Assembly: GCA_016712265.1 (NCBI GenBank)
Contig: JADJRJ010000027.1
Location: 124,001 to 188,000, forward strand
Reading direction: 5' to 3'
Length of the DNA: 64,000 nucleotides
DNA from: Gemmatimonadota bacterium
GTDB taxonomy: Bacteria > Gemmatimonadota > Gemmatimonadetes > Gemmatimonadales > Gemmatimonadaceae
Notes under the pieces: generated by a model
Seen by the model: the letters and a program-made list of their open reading frames with translations, nothing else
Told to the model about the DNA's origin: nothing
Databases searched by the model: none
In this document: piece after piece, positions 19,361-28,791 of the stretch
Numbering within the stretch: position 1 is the first letter of the stretch
Layout: each line of letters begins with the position of its first letter
Translations under genes and position numbers: made by a program

Positions 19361-19807
19361 CTACTTCTTGACCACGAAGTTGATCGTATCGCGCCGCACC
19401 CCGGTCATCGGGACGTGATCGCCCCAGGCCAAGATCGCGATCACCCGATGCGGCCCCACGGACAGCGAGTCCAGCACCTTCTCGGTCGCGCCGTTGCCCA
19501 GGTGATAGGCGATGGGCGGCTGCGGAATCGGCAGGGTGTCTGACGGCGCATCACCATCGATCACGAGGTGATGGTGCCCCTTCCCCTCCTCGCGCACCCC
19601 GGTCGCGGGGACAACCAGAACCCCGGTGGCTTCCAGCCGGATGGTCACCGGCAGCGTCACCGAGTCACCGTCCGCCGGTCCGAGGATCTCGACAGCAGGA
19701 TCGGCGGACGACACCGTCATGGTCGCGGTGTCCGGGGATGGGGTCTCACCCTGCCCGGCGCAGGCAGCGACAACGACCAGGGAGGCGAAAGGCAGGAAAC
19801 GCGGCAC
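19361..19807 (-). CDS. DUF4399 lipoprotein
   Basis: 148 residues from the GTG at 19807, chosen because it begins a good lipoprotein signal (PRFLPFASLVVVAAC). The mature part has DUF4399 features: EILGPADGDSVTLPVTIRLEATGV, EEGKGHHHLVIDG and GPHRVIAILAWGDHVP. The function is unknown, but the histidine cluster is typical of the family. It lies three bases upstream of the META lipoprotein gene on the same strand, so four minus-strand genes (DUF4399, META and the two decarboxylase subunits) form one operon. No clear Shine-Dalgarno sequence is visible. Confidence 0.7.
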   Translation of the reverse strand: MPRFLPFASLVVVAACAGQGETPSPDTATMTVSSADPAVEILGPADGDSVTLPVTIRLEATGVLVVPATGVREEGKGHHHLVIDGDAPSDTLPIPQPPIAYHLGNGATEKVLDSLSVGPHRVIAILAWGDHVPMTGVRRDTINFVVKK

Positions 19808-19952
19808 GGGGGGCGGGGTAGGGGGACAGACGACACCTTCAATTAGTGCAACTCTACCCCGGCGTGTCCAGTTCCGACGGGCCGCACCCTTGCTGCCCCA
19901 TGGTACGGACGCAATACTCGCCTGCCGTTTACCCCCTCTCCGGTTGACCACT

Positions 19953-20903
19953 GTGCGCCTGAACCTGCTGCTCGTCGCCACCATCCTTCCCCTCGCGTCC
20001 TCGGCGCAGGGCGAGCACCTCAATCCGGTCGCCGACCTGCTGGCGAAGAAGCAGCCGGTCTTCGGGCTCTACGCGCCGGCGAATCCGCGGACGCGGCCCG
20101 GTCAGCCAGCGCCGACCAACGCCCCCGCCCCAAAGACCCAAGCCCAGCTCGCGGCGGACGCGCTCGCCTACACGCAGGCAGACTACATCTTCGACGGCAG
20201 CATGGAAGGAAACTTCGATGCCGGCTACGGGACCTTCCTGGAGTTCGTGAAGGGGTTGGCCGCCAGTGGCAAGCTCCCGTGGACACACCCGCTCGCGGTG
20301 AAGACCCCCGAGATCCTCCCGGACATGAACCTCGCCCGCGAGCGCATCGGCAAGCAGCTCAACTTCGGGGCCAGCACGATCGTGTTTGTCGACGTGAAGA
20401 ACGCCGACGAGGTGAAGCAGGGACTGGCGATGATGCGGCCGAAGTCGAAAGGCGGCACGCGCGGTGACGACGTCGGCATGGCGCCAGCCATGTGGGGGAT
20501 GAACGAGAAGGCGTATCGCGAGAAGGCCGACCTCTGGCCGCTCAACCCGAAGGGAGAGCTGGTCAACTGGACGATCGTCGAGAGCAAGGAAGGGCTCGCG
20601 AACATCCGCGAGATCGCCGCCGTCAAGGGAATCGGCGCCCTCTTCCCCGGGGCCGGTACGCTCCGTGGCGTCTTCACCACCACCGACGCCGCCGGCAAGC
20701 GCGTGTTTGACGAGGCCGGCTGGGAAGCGGCGATCCAGAGCGTGCTGGCGGCCTGCAAGGAGTTCCAGGTGGCCTGCGGCTACCCGGCCAACCTCAACGA
20801 CATCGAGATGCGGATGAAGCAGGGGTTCAGCGTCTTTGTCATCGGCTGGGGCGAGCCGGGGATGAAGACGGTGGAATTGGGACGGAAGGTGGCCGGGCGC
20901 TAG
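19953..20903 (+). CDS. exported HpcH/HpaI aldolase-like protein
   Basis: 316 residues from the GTG at 19953, with a signal peptide (LNLLLVATILPLASSAQ). The mature part follows the HpcH/HpaI barrel: FGLYAPAN, ADYIFDGSMEGNFDAG, STIVFVDVKNADEVKQGL, WTIVESKEGLANIREIAAVKG and GALFPGAGTLRG. In class II HpaI aldolases the last segment reads G-P-x-D-L and its Asp binds metal; here GAGTL lacks it. An exported member without that ligand is unusual, so the chemistry may differ. Its 3' end overlaps the convergent oxidoreductase by 65 bp. Confidence 0.6.
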   Translation: MRLNLLLVATILPLASSAQGEHLNPVADLLAKKQPVFGLYAPANPRTRPGQPAPTNAPAPKTQAQLAADALAYTQADYIFDGSMEGNFDAGYGTFLEFVKGLAASGKLPWTHPLAVKTPEILPDMNLARERIGKQLNFGASTIVFVDVKNADEVKQGLAMMRPKSKGGTRGDDVGMAPAMWGMNEKAYREKADLWPLNPKGELVNWTIVESKEGLANIREIAAVKGIGALFPGAGTLRGVFTTTDAAGKRVFDEAGWEAAIQSVLAACKEFQVACGYPANLNDIEMRMKQGFSVFVIGWGEPGMKTVELGRKVAGR

Positions 20904-22365
20904 GCGCCTCGCCGGACTCGGCGGCCCTAACTATCTGCCGCAGCATCCCGCCAAAGACCAGCTCGTGGAGCGGGAACAACGAGTACCAGTAGATCTGGCC
21001 GAGTACGCCCACCGGGTCGAAGATCGCCGTCTGGCGTAACGTGCTCCCCGTGGGCGTGGGCGTCACCTCGAACTCGAGCCACGCCCGCCCGGGCAACTTC
21101 ATCTCGGCGGTGAGGCGCAACAGGCGCCCCGCATCCAGACGCTCCACCCGCCAGCAGTCGAGCGTATCACCGACCCGCAACTCCACCGGATGGCGGCGGC
21201 CGCGACGCATCCCCGCCCCGCCCACCAGCAGGTCGAGGAGCCCACGGATCCACCAGAGGACGTTCCAGGCGTACCAGCCCTGCGCTCCCCCGATCCGTTG
21301 CACCCGATTGAAGAGGTCGGCCGTGGAGGCGGTGGCAGCGAGCTGCCGCGAGTCTACGAGCCGGTTGCCGAAACGCACGCCGCCCCACTGCGTCGGCTCC
21401 CCAACCGACGACAGCGCATCCGACCATCGACTGGCGGCGATCTCCTGGTCTTCATCCACGAGCGCATGGCGGATGGCATCGGCCATCGGCATCGGCTGGA
21501 TGGCAAAGGTGCGCCGCGCGCGATCGTCCCGCACAATCGACGGGTGCATGATGCTTGCAATCAGCGCCCGACCCACGCGCGCGTAGATCGGCGTGACCAA
21601 CCCGAGCCACAAACTGGAGAGGAACGGCGTGAGCACCGGCACCCGGAACATGGGCACCCGCAGCCCGCGCGCCGCCGCGTAGGCCCGCATCATGTCCTCA
21701 TACGACACCTGGTCTGCCCCACCAATCTCGAAGATCCCCTCCTCGGACGGCGGCAGCTTCCGCGCCTCGAGCAGGTATTGCACGACGTCGGTGATGGCGA
21801 TCGGCTGCGCGGGGGTGGAGACCCACCGCGGGAGGAGCATGAACGGCAGTCGCTCGGTCAACGCGCGGACGATCTCGAAGCTCAGGCTGCCGGAGCCAAT
21901 GATGACCGACGCGCGCAGCTCCACCACCGAGAGTCCAGCGGCGCGAAGCAGGGCGCCGACTTCGTGACGGCTCCGCATGTGTAGCGAGAGGGGCTCCTGG
22001 TCATCGGCCAAGCCGCCGAGGTAGATCACACGCGCGACCCCCGCCGCGTGGGCCGCTTCGCCAAAGGTCTTCGCGGCGTGCCGGTCGGACTGGTCGAACG
22101 AGGCCCCCGAGGCCATCGAGTGCACGAGATAGTAGGCCGTGTGCACTCCAACGAAGGCACGATCGAGGCTCGCCCGGTCGGTCACGTCACCCGCACAGAC
22201 CTCCGTTCCCGGTGCGACCCGGGAGGTCATGAACTCCGGGCGGCGTGTGAGGCAGCGAATCGTCGCCCCTTCGCGCTCCAGGGCGGCCACGAGCCGGCCG
22301 CCGACGTACCCGCTCGCCCCGGTCACGAGGACCACGCCCGGAGGCGTCGTGCCATTGGTCGACAT
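20839..22365 (-). CDS. SDR/NAD(P)-binding oxidoreductase with DUF2867 domain
   Basis: 508 residues from the ATG at 22365; the longer frame upstream is arginine-rich shadow. The dinucleotide motif VTGASGYVGGRLV lies at 14-26, followed by TAYYLVHSM and VARVIYLGGLADD, as in YbjT-like proteins. Residues about 300-480 are DUF2867, with SLFPLHELVFGGMLRQIV near the end. It is an intracellular protein whose physiological substrate is unknown. The last 25 residues are proline/serine-rich and overlap the convergent neighbour. Confidence 0.82.
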   Translation of the reverse strand: MSTNGTTPPGVVLVTGASGYVGGRLVAALEREGATIRCLTRRPEFMTSRVAPGTEVCAGDVTDRASLDRAFVGVHTAYYLVHSMASGASFDQSDRHAAKTFGEAAHAAGVARVIYLGGLADDQEPLSLHMRSRHEVGALLRAAGLSVVELRASVIIGSGSLSFEIVRALTERLPFMLLPRWVSTPAQPIAITDVVQYLLEARKLPPSEEGIFEIGGADQVSYEDMMRAYAAARGLRVPMFRVPVLTPFLSSLWLGLVTPIYARVGRALIASIMHPSIVRDDRARRTFAIQPMPMADAIRHALVDEDQEIAASRWSDALSSVGEPTQWGGVRFGNRLVDSRQLAATASTADLFNRVQRIGGAQGWYAWNVLWWIRGLLDLLVGGAGMRRGRRHPVELRVGDTLDCWRVERLDAGRLLRLTAEMKLPGRAWLEFEVTPTPTGSTLRQTAIFDPVGVLGQIYWYSLFPLHELVFGGMLRQIVRAAESGEAPSARPPSVPIPPSSSPARPSR

Positions 22366-22529
22366 GTCAGATGAACGGCTGGCCGGGGCGGGATGATCCC
22401 GGTTTCGCGGGGGCACGTCGGACTCCCATGGCCGCGGCGCAGCACGCCTGGCTCCAATGAAAAAGCGCGCGGCGTAGCGCGTCCGGCTGCGGCACGGTAC
22501 CCTCAGCCCAACTGCTGACACCCTGACCG

Positions 22530-24146
22530 ATGTCCTGCGCTCCACGCCTGCTCGTCCTCGCCTTCGTCGCCACCTCCGCGGGCGCACAACCCGCCGCCGA
22601 TCAAAGCCGGCCGGATGTGGTCGCCATCGGCGAGTCGTTGCGCTCCCTTCGCCGCCCTCCCGAGCGCCGTGGCGTCCCCGACTACTCCCCGGCGGCCGTT
22701 GCACGCTGGCGAAGTGGGTTGACACAGCTTAACACGCGACATCGGGCGCTCCCGGTCCACACCTGGCCCGTTCCTGACCGCGTCGATCATGCGGTCGTTG
22801 GCACGCAGCTCGCGGCGTTCGACTTCGAGCTGCGGATCTCGCAACCCTGGGCGCGCGATCCCGGGAACTGGGTCGACCTCATCGCCTCCACGCCCTACGC
22901 CACGGTCCCCGTCCCGGACTCGGTGCGCTCCGCCCTCACCATGCGCCTCGATGCCGTCCCCGGCATCCTGGACGAAGCGCGACGCCGCCTGACGAAGCCC
23001 TCCGCCGGCCTCACGGAGATCGCGCTCTTCCACCTCGAGCAGAGCGACGAGGTGAATCAGGGCGAACCGCGACGGCCGCGTCCTCCCGCAGGAGTGATCG
23101 GATGGTACGAGGACCTGCTCGCCCGCGCCCGCACCAATGACCCGGATCGAGTGCCGTCCATTGAACGGGCGCTCGCCGCGGTGAAGTCGTTTCGGGACTG
23201 GCTGCGTCGCGAGATGCCGCGGATGACCGAGCCCGCGTTCGTGGGACTCGATCACTACGCCTGGTATGTGCGCCATGTGCGCCTCGTGCCGTGGAGCGTT
23301 GAGCAGATCCGGTTGATCGGTGAGCGCGAGCTGGCCCGGGCGCGCACGCTGCTGGCCCTTGAACAACACCGCAATCGCGGCCTGCCGGAGCTGGTCCCCG
23401 CCGCGACCGCAGAAGAGCACGAGCGACGCACCCGCGAAGCCGAGTCCTGGATTCGGTCGTTTACCACGCGCGAAAAGCTCCTGACGATCCCGGCCGACAT
23501 CCCGCCGCAGTACGAGACCGATGCCTTCTTCATTGATCGCTCGCCGTGGGGCGGGCACCGGCACTTCTGGGATGAGATCACCTATCGTGATCCGCTCAAC
23601 AACCACATCCACGCCAGCATCCCCGGGCATCGGTTCGATGGCACGCTGCAGCGTCGCCACCCGCGCAGTGTGCGGCGAGGGAACGGGGACGGCACGCGCG
23701 CGGAAGGATGGGCGTTTTACATCGAGGAGATGTACCTCCAGGCCGGGCTACTTAACGATCGCCCGCGCACGCGGGAGCTGTTCTACATCGCGCAACTCAA
23801 GCGCGCCGCGAGGGTTCGCGCCGAACTGGCCATGCAGGTCGGGAAGTTTACCCTCTCGGAGGCTATTGCCTTCCTGAATGCCGAGGTCCCGCTGATGGAG
23901 GCCAACCTCGCCCGGTATGACCTGGCGATTTACCTGCGGCGCCCCGCCTACGGAATGAACTACACGATCGGCAAGGCGCAGATGGAGCAACTGGTGTCGG
24001 ACCGCCAGCGTCAACTGGGCACCGGCTTCGAACTCGGCGCCTTCCACGACGCGTTCCTGGCCGGCGGCAGCATCCCGATCTCGCTGATTCGCTGGGAGTT
24101 GACAGGGCTCGACGATGAGATGCGCGCGCTGGGGGTGGTACGATGA
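22530..24146 (+). CDS. DUF885-family secreted protein with altered metal motif
   Basis: 538 residues with a signal peptide ending near SAGAQ. It follows the DUF885 layout of predicted metallocarboxypeptidases: helical N-terminal half, EQSDEVNQGE, then the catalytic segment. The usual H-E-x-x-P-G-H-H is here H-A-S-I-P-G-H-R (residues 361-368), so the presumed catalytic glutamate is alanine. The following EGWAFYIEEM (from 392) is intact. The protein may be inactive or act differently. It overlaps the S9 peptidase by 4 bp (ATGA), so the pair is co-expressed. Confidence 0.75.
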   Translation: MSCAPRLLVLAFVATSAGAQPAADQSRPDVVAIGESLRSLRRPPERRGVPDYSPAAVARWRSGLTQLNTRHRALPVHTWPVPDRVDHAVVGTQLAAFDFELRISQPWARDPGNWVDLIASTPYATVPVPDSVRSALTMRLDAVPGILDEARRRLTKPSAGLTEIALFHLEQSDEVNQGEPRRPRPPAGVIGWYEDLLARARTNDPDRVPSIERALAAVKSFRDWLRREMPRMTEPAFVGLDHYAWYVRHVRLVPWSVEQIRLIGERELARARTLLALEQHRNRGLPELVPAATAEEHERRTREAESWIRSFTTREKLLTIPADIPPQYETDAFFIDRSPWGGHRHFWDEITYRDPLNNHIHASIPGHRFDGTLQRRHPRSVRRGNGDGTRAEGWAFYIEEMYLQAGLLNDRPRTRELFYIAQLKRAARVRAELAMQVGKFTLSEAIAFLNAEVPLMEANLARYDLAIYLRRPAYGMNYTIGKAQMEQLVSDRQRQLGTGFELGAFHDAFLAGGSIPISLIRWELTGLDDEMRALGVVR

Positions 24147-26353
24147 TGCGGCCCGCACTCCTGGTCGCGTTGGCGTGTGCGGCGACGGTGAGGAACGCAT
24201 CGGCGCAGCGCCCCGCCGACCTTGAGCGCTTTTACAGCGCGCCATCGCTGGTGGGCACCACGCCGCGCGCCGTCACCTGGTCGCCGGATAGCCGTCGCTT
24301 CGCATTTCTCTGGAATGAGGACGGCACCAACTTCATGGACCTGTACGTTGCGGATGCCGCGACGGGGACCGCACCGACCCCGGTGCGTCTGACCCAAATG
24401 CCGCGGCTCTCCCCGGCGCCCCGCGTGGCGGACGGATCGCCGCTTTCATACACCCAGTGGTCGGAGCAACGCGCGGCACTCGCCGCCGAGCTCGATCCCG
24501 GGGTCGGCTCGCTCGCCTGGCACCCCGACGGGGTGCGGTTGCTCTTCACCTTTCGCGGCGACCTCTACCTCGCGGATACTCGCGCGCCACAGCAACCACC
24601 ACGAGCGCTCACACAAACAACCGGGAGCGAGAGCCGCCCGCAGGTGATCGCCGGGAATCGCGTCGCCTTCCTGCGAGACGGTGACCTGCATGTCGCACCG
24701 TTGCTCGGCGACTCACTGGGGTCGTCCCTGCGGATGACGCAACTGGCGCGACCGGGGGTCGGCATAGAGCAGGTTCTCCCGTCACCGGACGGCCGCATCG
24801 CGGTGATCGTCGAGGTGGACCGCACGGCGATCGCCACTCGCGTGATCCCCGACTACCTCACCGAGGAGACCTCGACCACCCAGGTTCGCCGCGCGATGCC
24901 GGGCGAACCATCCGAGGTGCGCCGCATCGGGCTCCTGCGGTTGGATGGAGGGTTGGTGGTGTGGCAGCGCTGGAGCAATGACCGGTTGGACGTGTTGCAT
25001 GGTGCTTCCTGGTCGCCAGACGGCACGCGGATCGTATTGGACGTCAGCGATGTCTTCGTGAAGCACCGGCGCATCCTGACGATCGACCCCGCCATCGGGG
25101 CCGTGCGCACCCTCGTCGAGGAGCGCGAGCCGATGAACGTGTCGGCGGAGTGGCAGGTGGCGTTCGCGCCGGATGGACGGAGCGTTTTGTTTACTTCGGA
25201 TCGCCGCGACGACTATCGCGTGTGGCAGGTGCCACTTGAAGGCGGGACGCCACGCGTGGTCACGACGGGGCATGGCGCCGTGTTCGGCTTTGCGGCGGCG
25301 CCCGGTACCATGTTCTACACATCCAATGCCGGGCGCGCGGAGGAGCGACACCTCTGGCGGCAGCCACTGACCGGCGGCGCGGCGCGAGCGCTCACCCAGG
25401 TACCGGGCTCGCATACCGCGGTTGTCTCACCTGATGGTCGTTGGGCCGCCGACCTCTTCAGCGCGGACACCATCCCGCCGGATCTCCATCTCATCGACGC
25501 ACAGGCCGGCACGACCGCGCGGGTTACGCGGTCGCCTCGCCCTGAGTTCGCCGAGTACCGGTTCACCCCCGCCCGGTACGTGACGTTTGCCAGTCGCGCG
25601 GACGGCGCCACGTTGCATGCACGGTTGCTCCTTCCACCCAACCGCCAACCCGGGGCGCGGGTGCCGCTGGTCATTGGTTCGGCCTACAGCGGCACGGTGC
25701 GGAATCAGTGGGGAGGGCGCAACGCGCATCCCCTGTGGGGGCTCGACCAGGTGTTGCTGGAGAAGGGCTTTGCGATCCTGGCGGTGGATGTGGCCGGGAG
25801 CAGTGGCCATGGCACGGCGTTCCGGCGGCGGATCCGCATGGACTACGGGGGGATCGACGTCGAGGACCTGCACAGCGGGGTGGAGTGGGCGGTGCGCGAG
25901 GGGATCGCCGACAGCGCGCGCGTCGGGATCTGGGGCTCGAGTTACGGTGGGCTCATGACCACCATGTCGCTCTTCACCAAGCCCGGGGTGTACCGCGCCG
26001 GCGTGGCTGGCGCACCGGCGACGAACGTCTGGCATGCGCTCACGGGGGAGCAGCGGGTGATGATGCGCCCGCAGGAGGACATGGCAGCGTACGCGGACGC
26101 CTCATCGCATACGAAGGCCGCCGGGTTGCAGGGGCACCTGATGCTGATCCACGGGATGCGCGACGTCGTGGTGCTCTACAAGGATTCTGCCTGGCTGACG
26201 CAGTACCTGCTACAGCTCGGGAAGGATGTGGAGCTGGTGACCCTTCCCGATGCGGGGCACGGGTGGGACCTGGAGGGACTGGCCCAGACGCGGTTTGCAT
26301 TTCGCCGTCTGGTGGAGTTCTTCGAGCGGCACCTCGGGCCAGGCGCGTCCTGA
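24143..26353 (+). CDS. S9-family prolyl oligopeptidase / dipeptidyl-peptidase IV type
   Basis: 736 residues with a signal peptide ending near ASAQR. The N-terminal two-thirds is a beta-propeller (TWSPDSRRFAFLW, SWSPDGTRIVLD, VAFAPDGRSVLFTSDRRDDY). The catalytic domain has the nucleophile S600 in WGSSYGG, D674 in HGMRDVVV, and H706 in PDAGHGWD. It should release dipeptides or cut after proline in the periplasm. It is coupled to the DUF885 gene, forming a secreted peptide-degradation pair. The DPP4-type double-Glu motif is not obvious, so exact specificity is uncertain. Confidence 0.88.
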   Translation: MMRPALLVALACAATVRNASAQRPADLERFYSAPSLVGTTPRAVTWSPDSRRFAFLWNEDGTNFMDLYVADAATGTAPTPVRLTQMPRLSPAPRVADGSPLSYTQWSEQRAALAAELDPGVGSLAWHPDGVRLLFTFRGDLYLADTRAPQQPPRALTQTTGSESRPQVIAGNRVAFLRDGDLHVAPLLGDSLGSSLRMTQLARPGVGIEQVLPSPDGRIAVIVEVDRTAIATRVIPDYLTEETSTTQVRRAMPGEPSEVRRIGLLRLDGGLVVWQRWSNDRLDVLHGASWSPDGTRIVLDVSDVFVKHRRILTIDPAIGAVRTLVEEREPMNVSAEWQVAFAPDGRSVLFTSDRRDDYRVWQVPLEGGTPRVVTTGHGAVFGFAAAPGTMFYTSNAGRAEERHLWRQPLTGGAARALTQVPGSHTAVVSPDGRWAADLFSADTIPPDLHLIDAQAGTTARVTRSPRPEFAEYRFTPARYVTFASRADGATLHARLLLPPNRQPGARVPLVIGSAYSGTVRNQWGGRNAHPLWGLDQVLLEKGFAILAVDVAGSSGHGTAFRRRIRMDYGGIDVEDLHSGVEWAVREGIADSARVGIWGSSYGGLMTTMSLFTKPGVYRAGVAGAPATNVWHALTGEQRVMMRPQEDMAAYADASSHTKAAGLQGHLMLIHGMRDVVVLYKDSAWLTQYLLQLGKDVELVTLPDAGHGWDLEGLAQTRFAFRRLVEFFERHLGPGAS

Positions 26354-26436
26354 TGGGCCCCATGCCCTGAGCGCGTACCTTGGGATGAACCTGGCCCAGT
26401 GGCGCTCCGGCACTAACTGAGGCCCGCAGACCGTCG

Positions 26437-27243
26437 CTAGATCCGCTCCGGCTCCAGCACGCGCTCCACCGCCTTCCCCCCCTCTACCGTGACGTGGTAA
26501 CACTTCGCGGCCGCGCGTGTGTGCACCACGCGCTTCACCGTGTTGTCCTCGAAGTAAAGACCGGCATCATTGTCGCAGGCGTAGCCCGGCTGCATTTGCC
26601 CGCTGCCAATCAGCTTCTGGTACAGCGGCCGACGCCCGGGCTCGGCGTCGTAGTGCGGTGAGTGGCTCCCCTTGATGAAGCCAAGGCACTTCACGATGGA
26701 CAGTTCTTTCGGGCGCGAGTCGGTCGTGCCTTCATCAAACCAGCACAAGGAACCCGCGCTCGCCCCGCCGAGCACGATCCCGCGGTCCCAGGCCTGGCGC
26801 AGGATCTTGTCGATCCCATGGGCCTGCCAGATCACCTGCTGGTTCAGCGTATTGCCGCCCGAGCAGATGATGGCATCGACGTTGAGCAGGACTTCTTCCC
26901 AGCTTTTGTCTTGCCGTGTGCTCGCGATGAACGAGACCTGGTGCGACGGCTCCACGTTGAGCGGGGCGCAGTTCTGGTACCAGGTGATGATCCCCTGCGG
27001 GCTGTCCGCGCTCGCGGTGGGCAGGTAGAGCATCTTCGGCCGCGGCTTGCCGGTGAGCTGCGCCGCGTAGCGGATGAACGCCGTGCCGAAGCCGCCACCC
27101 GCGATCAGGATCTTCCGTCGCGTTTGCTGGAACCGTTCAGTGAGCGATGCATCGTCGCCCACTGCGGCGACGCCGGGGAGGCGAGAGGCACTGGCTCCAA
27201 CCGCACCAACGGCAGAGGAGACAAGGAAGTCGCGGCGTTTCAT
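26437..27243 (-). CDS. Tat-exported S51-family peptidase (peptidase E / cyanophycinase-like)
   Basis: 268 residues from the ATG at 27243. The N-terminus MKRRDFLVSSAVGAVGASA is a Tat signal (RRDFL). The core matches S51 serine peptidases: KILIAGGGFGTAF, DAIICSGGNTLNQQ, nucleophile S163 in LGGASAGSLCWF, and GSHSPHYD with H197. S51 enzymes hydrolyse Asp-X dipeptides (PepE) or cyanophycin, and the closest subtype is uncertain. Export is unusual for PepE but seen in extracellular cyanophycinases. It lies 120 bp downstream of two ATP-grasp ligase genes on the same strand, which suggests one pathway of making and breaking amide bonds. Confidence 0.8.
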   Translation of the reverse strand: MKRRDFLVSSAVGAVGASASRLPGVAAVGDDASLTERFQQTRRKILIAGGGFGTAFIRYAAQLTGKPRPKMLYLPTASADSPQGIITWYQNCAPLNVEPSHQVSFIASTRQDKSWEEVLLNVDAIICSGGNTLNQQVIWQAHGIDKILRQAWDRGIVLGGASAGSLCWFDEGTTDSRPKELSIVKCLGFIKGSHSPHYDAEPGRRPLYQKLIGSGQMQPGYACDNDAGLYFEDNTVKRVVHTRAAAKCYHVTVEGGKAVERVLEPERI

Positions 27244-27363
27244 GGGGGCCTCGCAGTTCGAGATAGTCACGCGAAGTTGGGCACCGGCCCGACGACCAGC
27301 AAGGGCGACCAACGCCTTCGCTCTTCCCTCTGCCCTCTGCCTCTGCCGTCCGCCGTCCGGACT

Positions 27364-28791
27364 CTACCCGATCAGCGTCGAGCGACCCAGCGCATTCCCC
27401 ACCGTCCCACGCACCAGCCCGCGGCACGACGACGCGCCACATCGACAGCTGAAGGGCTCCGTCTCGTCGTTGAGCAGCTCGGCGTAGTCGATCGTCAGCT
27501 CGGTGCCGGGGGCGATTGGCGCCAGGGCCACGACGTTCAGGCCCTGGAAGCCGGTATTCGGCTCACACGAGTGGTTCTGCGGCGCCCAGTCCATCGGGTC
27601 TTCGTCCCAGATCGCGTAGACGTCGTTCGACACCGGCCAGGCATATCGTCGAAAGAGCTCCTGCTGTTCCGGGGTCCAGTTCGCCATCACGAAGTCCTTG
27701 GTGACCAGGCGATGCGGGCGCGTCTCACCCCGGTAGAGAACGTCCCCGGGCAACAGGTGGCGGCTCGCGAAGATCCCGTACCCGGAGGTCGCGTTCCCCT
27801 TCATCGTGTACGGCTTCTGCCTGCGCGCGTAGCGCGCCATCCCTTCGGCGATGATCAGGCGCAGGAAGTCGGCTTGGCCGATCCCGTCATACTTGAGGAT
27901 GAAGTCGGCGGACCCTTCCATGCCATCGGCATAGAACACCGAGCAGGAGAAGTTGACCTCAAGGAAATGAATCTCGCCGCGGTCGTTCATCCGGAAGTCC
28001 ATGCGGGCGTACCCCACGCCCTCAAAGCCGGTGAAGATCCGCTCCGCGGCCTCGCGCAGCTCACGGGCGAGGGTCGGGTCGGTGACCGGGACGTTGGCTT
28101 CCGGGTGCAGCTCCGAGGTCTTGAAGGCGTACGTCTTGAACGTCGCCCCGCCCTCCGGAAAGCGATACTCGACCGGGACAAACGATCGGCAGGTTCCCGG
28201 GGCACCGGGGTTGGCCGCGACGAGGACGGTGAACTCCCGCCCCTCGACGTACTCCTCGACCATCAGTTCCGGCCATTCCTGCAGGGTGGCCGTGACCTTC
28301 TTGCGCAGCGCCCGCCGGTTGCGGCACAACGAGTCGGTGTCGACGCCGAGCGAGTCGCCGGCATGCGCCGGCTTGACAAACAATGGGAAGCGCAGTTCAC
28401 GGAAGACGCGGTCGATGTCCTCCACGGCATCGATCACCACGTGGCGGGGGGTCTTTACCCCCACGGCGTAGGAGACGTACTTCATCACGTCCTTGGGGAC
28501 GTGGTAGATCTTGGGCGTGGGGCCTGTATACGGCAGGTTGAGCTGCTCGAGGATGTGGATCAGCTCGAACGACGGGATTTCCCATTCCGGGTAGCCGTCG
28601 ATCAGGTTCACGAAGATGTCGAACCCCTGCTTCGAGAGCGCCTTGAGCTGCTTGAACGCCGTCAGCTTGTTGATCGACTCATGGTGGACCGTGTCACCAG
28701 GGAGCAGCCGCGCGAGGTCGCGCGCGGGATCCCAGTTCTTGTAGTCGACGTTCGTGGTGGAGTAATCCGGCTGCAGGACGCAGATCTTCAT
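27364..28791 (-). CDS. ATP-grasp (D-Ala-D-Ala ligase-like) protein fused to a SET domain
   Basis: 475 residues. Residues 1-320 form a D-alanine-D-alanine-ligase-type ATP-grasp: PLFVKPAHAGDSLGV (K140), LMVEEYVEGREFTV (179-189), YARMDFRMN, and HFLEVNFSCSV (E278, N280). Residues 330-440 are a SET methyltransferase core: GYGIFASRHLLPGD, NHSCEPNTGF (406-415) and ELTIDYAEL. A post-SET cysteine cluster, CRCGASSC, lies at 449-456. The first half should ligate a carboxylate to an amine with ATP; the second would use AdoMet to methylate an amine, normally lysine. The start overlaps the upstream ligase by 4 bp. This combination is uncommon and its product is unknown to me. Confidence 0.82.
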   Translation of the reverse strand: MKICVLQPDYSTTNVDYKNWDPARDLARLLPGDTVHHESINKLTAFKQLKALSKQGFDIFVNLIDGYPEWEIPSFELIHILEQLNLPYTGPTPKIYHVPKDVMKYVSYAVGVKTPRHVVIDAVEDIDRVFRELRFPLFVKPAHAGDSLGVDTDSLCRNRRALRKKVTATLQEWPELMVEEYVEGREFTVLVAANPGAPGTCRSFVPVEYRFPEGGATFKTYAFKTSELHPEANVPVTDPTLARELREAAERIFTGFEGVGYARMDFRMNDRGEIHFLEVNFSCSVFYADGMEGSADFILKYDGIGQADFLRLIIAEGMARYARRQKPYTMKGNATSGYGIFASRHLLPGDVLYRGETRPHRLVTKDFVMANWTPEQQELFRRYAWPVSNDVYAIWDEDPMDWAPQNHSCEPNTGFQGLNVVALAPIAPGTELTIDYAELLNDETEPFSCRCGASSCRGLVRGTVGNALGRSTLIG

